Shown here piece by piece: positions 1-7,288 of a DNA stretch of 22,327 bases. The DNA comes from Penium margaritaceum (taxonomy: Eukaryota; Streptophyta; Zygnematophyceae; Desmidiales; Peniaceae). Each line of letters opens with the position of its first letter. Positions within the stretch are counted from its first letter, which is position 1. The stretch covers positions 93,428 to 115,754 of the forward strand of contig SZWC01008572.1 in assembly GCA_023375785.1 (NCBI GenBank), given 5' to 3'. The position numbers and the translations under genes were made by a program. The notes beneath the pieces were generated by a model that saw nothing but the letters and a program-made list of their open reading frames with translations, was not told where the DNA came from and ran no database searches.

Positions 1-104
1 GGGGGGGGGACAAAAAACTTTTCCACAAATAAGCAAGGGCTTGCAGAAGTGCAACGAGAGGAAGGAGAGGGAAACGAAGACAACGAGGGAAGCGGCCGAC
101 GTAC
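1..104 (-). other. start of aquaporin intron 2 (truncated by window edge)
   Basis: The GTACGT donor sits at 104-99 on the minus strand. The in-frame continuation after residue 134 loses aquaporin character. The window begins with a run of nine G, so the edge may coincide with a sequencing or assembly break. Confidence 0.6.
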
Positions 105-831
105 ATTCCAGTCGGCCGGCACAATGGCCTTGAGCAATCCTACGCCGAACACGGAACCCAGAAGCTGCGCCGCGATGTAGGCGATGGACGAAATGGCGTC
201 GATGCGGCCCACCGATAGCAACCCCAGCGTGACGGCGGGGTTGATGTGGCCGCCGGAGATGCCGGCGGTAGCGGCGACGGTGAGGAGGATGCCGAGACCG
301 TGCGCCATGGAGATGGCCGTCACCTCGCCAGCGTCAAGGTACGAGCGCACGTACAAGTTCTGGAACCCGTCTGCTCACGCGAACCACAGCAGCATCAGCA
401 GCAGCAGCAGCGGAAGAATGCACGAGACTTTGTTCGCCAACGACCTCGTTTGCAAGATGAGGGTGCTCTCGGTCTAAATCCAAAACCCTTGCATAGCTTC
501 TGCAGCGTTTGCTTCTTCTGCTTCTGCTCCTACTGCCTCGTCTGCTGCTGCTACCTGCAGCTTGTGGCTCTTGTTTTCCACTGCGCGCTTCAAGCAACAA
601 GGCGTGCGACATGCGGACAGGTTGAAGATGGGGATTTGACAGGGTTGGGGAAAGGAGACAGGGAGGTAAGGGGAGAGGGGAGTACTTCTACTCACGCGTG
701 GCGGTGATAACGGCGCCGCAACCGAGGAAGACGAAGAAGAGGGTGCCCCAGAATTCGGCGAGCGCGGCGCGGATGAGCTTGAAGGGGTTCTGCGGTACGG
801 CCGTCACCCTCTCCACCCACGAACCCTCCAT
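105..831 (-). CDS. aquaporin (major intrinsic protein), 5' half, exons 831..696 and 370..105
   Basis: Membrane channel of the MIP family, expected to conduct water or small neutral solutes. Two exons are visible. Exon 1 (831 to 696) starts at an ATG in good context (A at -3, G at +4) and encodes 45 residues; it ends at a GTGAGT donor in phase 1. Exon 2 (370 to 105) follows an AG acceptor just downstream of an in-frame TGA, which fixes the boundary, and ends at a GTACGT donor after residue 134. Seen in the protein: TM1 at about residues 20-44 with AEFWGTLFF, TM2 at about 64-82 containing SMAHGLG, then loop B with SGGHINPAVT (first NPA box, residues 89-91) and TM3 at about 104-125. The second NPA box, TM4-TM6 and the stop would lie left of base 1. 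The His in TM2 resembles TIPs, while GISGGHINPAVT resembles PIPs, so a TIP or a hybrid intrinsic protein (HIP) is possible; the subfamily is inference. Confidence 0.9.
371..695 (-). other. aquaporin intron 1 with CAG/CTG repeats
   Basis: A 325-nt intron with GTGAGT donor (695-690) and CAG acceptor (373-371) on the minus strand. It lies between TM1 and TM2. It contains an impure (CAG)n microsatellite at 387-411 and a second CTG/TTC-rich stretch at about 498-560. The long open frames on both strands here come from the trinucleotide repeats and are not genes. Confidence 0.75.
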
Positions 832-1066
832 ATTGCGGCGCTTCTCGCGCTCTCACCCCGCGCTTCGGGGTAGAGGCTGAGGCCTGGGTCGCGGTTGCTG
901 CTGCGGCTCCGGCTGCACGCGCAGTGCGGTCGGTCTGCTACGGCTGACAGTCGAGTGTCGACGAAGCCGTGAGGGGTGAAAGCGAGGGCTGGGAGGAGGG
1001 CGTGGCACAATGGCAACTGAAGGCAGCAGTCCTAATGATATTACGATAATGGCACCGTCGGGCTGC

Positions 1067-1072
1067 TTTATA
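1067..1072 (-). promoter_or_regulatory. candidate TATA box for the aquaporin gene
   Basis: TATAAA on the minus strand (context CGTATAAAGC), about 236 bp upstream of the ATG at 831. That would give a 5' UTR of roughly 200 nt. The position and orientation fit, but the assignment rests on a short motif only. Confidence 0.4.
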
Positions 1073-1402
1073 CGTGCTTGGTGGAGAACTGGTGACTGCG
1101 CTCCGCGTCGCTCTCGTCTCTCGCCCAGGACGTTGGATGAGCTCGCTTAAGCACGCGTGGTGCCTGGGGTGGGAGGGATGATTTCGTTTCCGGCGACTTT
1201 TGGGTGGGAGGGAAGAGCGGGGGGGGGGGAGGGNGTGGGGGGGTACGATGAGCAATTTTCCTGGAGACTAGTGCTTGTCCATGACAAGGGCATGGGAAGG
1301 TGCTTAGGTAGACAAAAACAGAACATGGCGAAAGACGTCATTGCGTCGAACAACTGTTAACTACAGAGTCCCAGTTGCTGTTGTGGATAGTTTGTGAAGC
1401 AG

Positions 1403-1411
1403 CAGCAGGGC
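1403..1411. repeat. left 9-bp target site duplication of the MULE
   Basis: CAGCAGGGC immediately left of the palindrome, identical to 3076-3084. Joining the flanks across the element with one copy gives a continuous GCAGCAGGGCTGG sequence. Confidence 0.8.
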
Positions 1412-1444
1412 GAGGAAAATGCAAATTTAGCGGGGTTTTGAAAA

Positions 1445-1652
1445 GGGCACGCAAAAATGACGGCGCGGTGGAGGTGCACGCAAAAATGACGGCGCGGTGG
1501 AGGGGCACGCAAAAATGACGACGGTCTGGCGGGGCACGCAAATATAACGACTTTTTGGCGGGGCACGCAAAAATGACGGCCGTTCAGAAGGGCATGCAAA
1601 AATGAGGAAAAGCAGATATGACAGTTTTTCGAAAGGGCACTCAGAAATGACA
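1445..1652 (+). repeat. 29-bp tandem repeats near the left MULE end
   Basis: Copies of GGGCACGCAAAAATGAC (with variants) begin at 1445, 1474, 1503, 1532, 1561, 1590 and 1635. The first six are spaced exactly 29 bp apart. More distant relatives occur at about 1917 (GGGCAGTCAAAAATGAC) and 1946. The right arm carries the mirror set (about 2845-3046). Such arrays in terminal regions are often transposase-binding sites; that role is inferred. Confidence 0.75.
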
Positions 1653-2236
1653 CCTTCTCTGTGGTTGCGCCACATCAGCATACAGTCCATCGAAATAGAA
1701 ATATAGAAAGTGCATCTATTCTCATATTTCTCTCACTGTACAACTGAAGTGTCATTCTTATGCGAGGTTGTTGGAAATATCGCATATGGTATTTTAAGAT
1801 TGACAAAACGCGCCCTCGGTTTTTGTTACCATTCAATCTGTCGCCAGAATTTGCAGTCAACCTCCTCTACTCAGAAATTTTTGTGAAAAACAATGAAACG
1901 ACGTTGTTTTTGGGTGGGCAGTCAAAAATGACACACTATGTTAGAGCACACAAATATGACACTTTTCCAAAATACCCACTAGTCGTAACTTTTCACACAT
2001 GGCATAGATTAATGTCAATTTTTCACATATTGTGTCTTTTAACGTGCACATCGTAATGCCCCCTGGCTTGAAATTTTAAATTACGTTTTCCTCACTACGG
2101 ACCCCTTATTATATATATTTTAGGGGGATCATTATTTTTCTTCATGCTTTTTTTCTTTTAGGGTTGGTGCTAGGAAGGGCGTCGAATCAAGTGAACTTTA
2201 AACATGACAACTTTAAAAGAACAGTGCAGTTGTCAT

Positions 2237-2265
2237 GTTTAAAAGAACAATGTGTTCTTTTAAAC
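2237..2265. repeat. hairpin at the centre of the MULE palindrome
   Basis: GTTTAAAAGAACA followed by a 3-nt loop (ATG) and its exact complement. This is the symmetry axis of the whole element. The left arm has an extra ~17 bp near 2220-2236 (an additional partial copy of the TTGTCATGTTT motif) that the right arm lacks. Confidence 0.8.
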
Positions 2266-3075
2266 TTTTAAAGTTGTCATGTTTAAATGTCACTTGATTC
2301 GACGCCCTTCCTAGCACCAACCCTAAAAGAAAAAAAAGCATGAAGAAAAATAATGATCCCCCTAAAAGATATATAAGAAGGGGTCCGTAGTGAGGAAAAC
2401 GTAATTTAAAATTTTAGGCCGGGGGGTCATTACCATGTGCACGTTAAAAGACATAATATGTGAAAAATTGACATTAATCTATGCCATGTGTGAAAAGTTA
2501 CGACTAGTGGGTATTTTGGAAAAGTGTCATATTTGTATGCTCTGACATAGTGTGTCATTTTTTACTACCCGCCCAAAAACGACGTCGTTTTATTTTTTTC
2601 ACAAAAAGTTTGGAGTAGAGGAGGTTGACGGCAAGTTCTGACGACAGATTGAATGGTAACAAAAACCGAGGGCACGTTTTGTCAATCTCAAAATATACCA
2701 TATGCGATATTTCCAACAACCTCGCACAAGAATGACACTTCAGTTGTACAATGAGAGAAATATGAGAATAGACGCACTTTCTATATTTCTGTTTCGATGG
2801 ACTGTATGCTGATGTGGCGCAACCACAGAGAAGGTGTCATTTCTGAGTGCCCTTTCGAAAAACTGTCATATCTACTTTTCGTCATTTTTGCGTGCCCTTC
2901 CGAACGGCCGTCATTTTTGCGTGCCCCGCCAAAAAGTCATTATATTTGCGTGCCCCGCCAGACCGTCGTCATTTTTGCGTGCCCCTCCACCGCGTCGTCA
3001 TTTTTGCGTGCCCCTCCACCGCGCCGTCATTTTTGCGTGCCCTTTTCAAAACCCCGCTAAATTTGCGTTTTCCTC

Positions 3076-3084
3076 CAGCAGGGC
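3076..3084. repeat. right 9-bp target site duplication of the MULE
   Basis: CAGCAGGGC immediately right of the palindrome, identical to 1403-1411. Confidence 0.8.
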
Positions 3085-3572
3085 TGGAACTTTATGGAGC
3101 GGAGGCGGCTAAAGGTGAACAGAGTTTTGTACGAAAACAAATGCCGTGCCTGCAAAGTGGTGAAAGGCATGGTCGTGAAATATCTCACGATGCCATTCCA
3201 CGCGAGTATGACCACCGTTGATGTAATGCTTTCGACGATGGATATTCCGGCGTGAGATGCGATGGTTGTGAAAAGTTCGCGACTACGCGTTTGACGACTT
3301 ACCAGGCACGGCAATGACATCGGGATATTCGTGCCGCCTTGTTGCGTTTGCAACATTGTTCGTACCACATCCGAAATTTGACTGGCTGGTGTTGACGCGG
3401 ACTACGCTAGCACCAATTTAACGTCGCACCCTGCCGGCGTCGGGAGGAGAGGCCTTGGCCGCTTTCACTTTCCATTCAGCGTCGAGTGGTACGATTCGCT
3501 TTGAAAACGATTTGACGCCGAATCAGTTCAGCGACGTCGACGTGAGGTTTATCACACCACCGACATAGCCCC
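3085..3572. other. unique DNA between MULE and LINE; possible degraded coding sequence
   Basis: GC-balanced DNA (about 488 bp). Two short plus-strand open frames look somewhat coding-like: 3093-3254 (53 codons from an ATG, with a CRAC pair of cysteines) and 3419-3568 (about 49 codons, no ATG, ending TAG). They lie in different frames and match no family I recognise. They might be exons or relics of a host gene or older element, or chance. Confidence 0.25.
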
Positions 3573-3586
3573 TCGCCGAGACATCG
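3573..3586. repeat. LINE target site duplication, left copy
   Basis: TCGCCGAGACATCG, identical to 5245-5258. Confidence 0.88.
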
Positions 3587-3604
3587 ATAGATAGATAGAT
3601 AGAT
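3587..3604 (-). repeat. LINE 3' tetranucleotide tail
   Basis: About 4.5 copies of ATAG on the plus strand, directly abutting the left target duplication. On the minus strand this is the 3' terminal repeat of the LINE. Confidence 0.8.
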
Positions 3605-3962
3605 TATTATGTTTATCGTCGCTACCCCTCCACGGGGAATGGACGGTGGCACAGAGCCACATGTGACAGTGAGAGTCAGGAGGGACATCCACACACGACA
3701 AACATGGAGAGGGGCATGCATGTGCCCACTGTCAAGTGTAAAGAAGCACACAGGGGTCAAAGCAAATGAAGTCCTAGCGAGATTCTGAGGGGGGGAGGGA
3801 CTGAGCACACGAGGGCAATAAGAGCGACATGCCAATGGTGGCCAAAGAGGCCTAGTAACGGCATATCACAAATGCCGAGCTCAGCTGCGCGGTGGCCAGA
3901 AGGCTGCTACATGCTGCGAGCTCGCTCCATACGAATCCACCATATTGATTGAATAGCGGCTG
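3605..3962 (-). other. LINE 3' untranslated region
   Basis: About 358 bp between the LINE stop codon and its tail. It has no ORF of recognisable origin; the open frames on the minus strand here have no family features. Confidence 0.6.
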
Positions 3963-5244
3963 TCATCCTGGGCTGCAGATGCTGAGGATGTGGCGTTGGC
4001 ACGGGGGAGGGGGAGCACGGGGTCGATGCGGGTAACCCAGTGTCTGCTGCACGTTGGGGCTGCTGTGGTAGCTGTAGTAGACCTGGAGCATACCTGCCAC
4101 ACAAGACGCCAAGCAGGCCTGGTCCTCGAAAGAGAGGAAGTCCTTTAGCGAGAAGCACCGCAGATCAGTAGGAAAGAGACAGGGAAACCGACCCCGCACC
4201 TCATAAAACACTGGACAGTCCCGCACAAAGTGCAACGCTGGATAAGGAAACTGGGTGGCCAGACAAGCAAAGCAGCGGCGCGATGCTAGAGGGAAGTAGA
4301 GCTCATAGGGGAGGCTAGATGTACGAAGCTGCCAGAGGGCACGCGCGTGGAAGGAGGGCATGGGAAGAGAAAGGTAGGGGGGTAGGCCAGGGGAGCGAGG
4401 TACCACAGTCTGGTAAAATAGGAGAGCCTTGGGGGTATCAGTAGTGCGGGTAGTGCTGGCGATTGGTTGCACGGGGGGGTTGGCGGTGGACAGTGTGGAA
4501 GCTGGGCTCTCAGTGCTGGGAGGGTCAGGGGTTGCAGGTGGGGGATGGGGGGAGGAAGGGTGGGGGGAGTGGGAGTGAGGGGAGGNGTAGGCAACATTGG
4601 CAAGACGCTCCACCGGTAGCGCTTCTAAATACGCTGCATATCTAGGGCCATAGACAAAGGGCAAGAACTGGAATGGGAGGGTGTTCGACTCAAGATGTAT
4701 CAAATTGCGCGGTGTTGATCTTGCGACTGTCGTGGCCGAGACACACCATAGGATTCCATCGAGATGTAGTTTGTGGGCATCCTGCAGGCCACGAGGGGGG
4801 TCACATGTGAAATAGGAGCGGCGTACTAGCGCGAGGGTGGGTGGGCCCCATATTGCAATGCCATACATTAGGCGGGAGAGACAGAGGGCACGGACAAGAG
4901 TGAGGCGGAGGGACACAGTGTGTATAGAGGATGAAGTGCATTTTCGTCGGACGGCCCCAAGCACCTGTTGTGCCTTGGTGATTAGTGGCTTTGTGTCAAT
5001 TATGTGCCTAGAGATAGCAGAGAAGCGTAGGCCAAGGTAGGTGTATTCATTAGAGAGGGGAAGGGGGGATGCTGAGGGTAATGTAGGAAGGCAAATGCTT
5101 GGGCGTGACAGGTTACGAGATGGACGGAAGACAAGGACAGCGCATTTGCTTGGCTGGATTGTATGACCAAGGGCACTGAGCAAGTAGAATGCCTCGTCCA
5201 CTGCACGTTGAAGGCCACCAACAGACTCAAAGAGGAGGACAATA
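3963..5244 (-). pseudogene. LINE ORF2 C-terminal part: end of reverse transcriptase, Pro-rich linker, CCHC motif
   Basis: Open minus-strand frame that begins at the catalytic box remnant: DIVLLFES is what normally follows YAD in the YADD motif, so the polymerase active site is cut through its middle and the protein cannot be functional. It continues with the usual RT thumb features, SALGHTIQPSKCAVLVF, then YTYLGLRFS, and a helical stretch ending RALCLSRLMYGIAIWGP. A proline/serine-rich linker follows (encoded around 4430-4590, including the ambiguous base). Near the C terminus is CFAC...HFVRDC, a C-X2-C-X10-H-X4-C array typical of LINE C-terminal zinc knuckles. The frame extends 5' into flanking DNA (to 5303), but those residues are host sequence. 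I cannot assign the LINE clade with confidence. Confidence 0.85.
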
Positions 5245-5258
5245 TCGCCGAGACATCG
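5245..5258. repeat. LINE target site duplication, right copy
   Basis: TCGCCGAGACATCG, identical to 3573-3586. Confidence 0.88.
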
Positions 5259-5826
5259 CGTTTTCCGACGAGTTTGTGCAAAAATCGACCGAAAACAGAC
5301 CATTTTTCGACTTGTCTCTTGACTCTAGATCTGAGGCATGAGCGGGAGGTCAAAGAGCCCGTGAAAACTTCCCCTCTCCCTCCTGCAGGCTACTTAGGTC
5401 CGTTAGAGGACACCTGCGTAGAACTTGCGGCCCACGATCCATCTTTGCCGTTGCGTTATCCAAGACACGGCTGAGAAAGTGTGTGGGAATGCGAGTTTCC
5501 CCGACGAGATCACACGACCACCGGTGCTCGTCGATGGTTGTGGGCGAACGCGAAACATGTGGCTGATGGACAGCTTTCTTGCAATGGATTATAGATGTCC
5601 TGCCTCCTTTCTTGGCACCTACAATTCTGTGTCAGGAGCTCACCCCATGTCCCATTCTCCACCAATCATAGTCATGAAGGCCTTCTCCAATAGAGAAGAT
5701 GTTTTCCAAGGACTTTTGTTACCCGTTTTTATTCATTCAAAAAAATTATCTTCACCTAAAATTCATCATAATATAGCTTTCTACCTGAAAATCCACATCT
5801 TTTTGTGCACAAATCCATGTACATAA
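5259..5826 (+). other. flank of the LINE; unassigned 133-codon ORF at 5425-5826
   Basis: GC-balanced DNA up to about 5650, then AT-rich. The ORF at 5425-5826 is open for 133 codons from an ATG but matches no family I recognise. Its composition changes halfway: the first half is mixed, the second half rich in Lys/Ile/His/Leu codons as expected from random AT-rich DNA. I treat it as doubtful. Confidence 0.15.
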
Positions 5827-7288
5827 TTACGTCATGATGGTATCTGACAAAGAAGAATGAAAATATCACACAAATTGTCTTCCACTTTTTTACGTAATTC
5901 TTGACTGAATACTCTAAGAAATTGAGTAATATGATAACGGTAGAAATTCTAATTGCCAAAGGTAATGTGTTCACTTTATATAAAGCATTTTAGTGTTCAC
6001 CAAGCACATACTTCACATCTTTGAGTGATGATTGTTGTGGGCCGCATCTTTGGTCACTCCAATCTTCCCGAGGGCAACTTTGATTGAATACTAATGTCTA
6101 GTTTGAGCACTTCGATGGTCATGATTGCCTTTTTGTCTACTATAGCAGAGAGCGGCAATCGGTGCCATGGAGTGGGTTAGCGAACCCCTTGTCACACACT
6201 TTCACACCTAGGTAATTTCGAAACCTCAAAATAAAATGTCAGTAAAACTGTAGATGAGACTCACATTCCCATCCCGCCTTACCATTTGAAGCTCTAATAG
6301 GTGATTAAATCTAAATTTAAACAGTGGATGGAACTCTTTAGATTTATGAGGCCATTCATCCAATTTGATGAAAATTTAGTGCTTACCTATGCCACTAAAC
6401 ATGAAAGGTAAGAATGACCTCAGATTGAAACCTCTTGTAAAATTCTGAATCAACATGTACCCTCATGCTATACTAACGGAATTCCCATCCCATTGTGGTG
6501 ATACACTTGTGCAAAATAATGAAACAAGTCAGTTTCTTCCAGAATAGTCTATTGCAAACTACGTGGATAGTGCATTTTTTTCATCAAATGAAGGTTTTAT
6601 CGGATTGAACAGAATAATTCGCCAAATAGGCCAAAACATTCGTGCTTGAGGGCCTCTGAGCCTTCAGCCATCCGGTCTAATTGCCCACAGGCAAGGGACC
6701 CCCACTCAATCCACGTGACATCGATCGCACTACAAAGGCACTAACGCATCTATCAAAACAAGTAGTTTAGGTATGGTGTGATAGAAATTTCTCACAACCA
6801 AAAAGTGGGAGATTACTTAATTTTACCATCCCAACCTCAACCAGGTGACATCATCAATGTAATACTATCACCAAATGGAATTTCTTGGAGGCATGCTTTC
6901 TTTCTTGTTCTTGTCTCAACATGCCCTCATCCCTCCGATGTTGCTACCTATATAAAAACTCAAGTAGCACTCCACCCAAACCTTACAAGCAACCCGGCAT
7001 GTGATGTACATGTGTTAAAACCTCAATACTCACTCACATAGCTCCAAAAACCTGAATTCCATAGGCCAAGCTTGTATACAAATATCTGAGGTATGGTTAA
7101 TCGCTCTTCTTTTATACATTGCATGATCTATGTATTACATACATATATACAAGAAGCTTCTATGAGATATCCTTACGGTTCAAAGATACATGTTCACCAA
7201 ACAATGTGTGTTATGGAAATACATTTTCAGTGTTTATAAAATAAGAGTTTTCTTTATTGTGACATTTGAATTCTAATGTACCCAACAT
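5827..7288. other. AT-rich intergenic DNA, nothing recognised
   Basis: No RNA gene or repeat structure identified. The longest open frame of note is 6778-7041 on the plus strand (87 codons), with no recognisable domain and no supporting splice or promoter signal. Confidence 0.5.

Larger units (their letters stand above)
832..1411 (-). other. aquaporin upstream region and 5' UTR
   Basis: GC-rich DNA between the aquaporin ATG and the left end of the MULE palindrome. It carries the candidate TATA box and a G-rich tract at about 1216-1247 holding an ambiguous base (1234). No other gene is recognised; short ORFs here show no family resemblance. Confidence 0.5.
1412..3075. mobile_element. Mutator-like (MULE) foldback element, non-autonomous, long TIRs
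   Basis: A 1664-bp near-perfect palindrome. The left arm starts GAGGAAAATGCAAATTTAGC and the right arm, read on the minus strand, starts GAGGAAAACGCAAATTTAGC; the arms stay alignable for about 825-840 bp to the axis near 2251, with only scattered differences where I compared them. The element is flanked directly by the 9-bp duplication CAGCAGGGC (1403-1411 and 3076-3084). A 9-bp duplication plus long terminal inverted repeats is the hallmark of Mutator-superfamily elements. No transposase coding is seen: the ORFs inside are translations of the terminal tandem repeats in several frames. It must therefore have been mobilised in trans. An alternative is another foldback-type element, but the target duplication length favours MULE. 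Confidence 0.8.
3587..5244 (-). mobile_element. 5'-truncated LINE (non-LTR retrotransposon)
   Basis: A 1658-bp insertion bounded by the exact 14-bp duplication TCGCCGAGACATCG (3573-3586 and 5245-5258). On the minus strand it begins inside the reverse transcriptase gene and ends with a tetranucleotide tail (TCTA/ATCT repeats at 3604-3587), a common type of LINE 3' end. Truncation at the 5' end, a variable-length target duplication and a simple-repeat tail are the expected products of target-primed reverse transcription. The ORF reads through with no stop to 3963, so the copy appears young apart from the ambiguous base at 4586. Confidence 0.88.

Noticed and set aside
246..707. 153-codon plus-strand ORF over the aquaporin
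   Set aside because: It overlaps aquaporin exon 2 and intron 1 antisense; open because of GC-rich coding DNA and CAG repeats.
1357..1690. Minus-strand ORFs rich in FLRAPP/RHFCVP repeats
   Set aside because: They are translations of the 29-bp terminal repeats of the MULE. The same reading occurs in the inverted copy at 2797-3221, and several frames are open only because the repeat lacks stops.
1987..2023. CRISPR-like reading of regularly spaced repeats in the MULE
   Set aside because: Spacers between the 29-bp repeats are themselves related, copies are imperfect, and the whole unit is inverted in the other arm; the genome is eukaryotic.
5000..5353. 117-codon minus-strand ORF over the LINE 5' end
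   Set aside because: It is an alternative frame overlapping the LINE reverse transcriptase frame and extends across the insertion junction.
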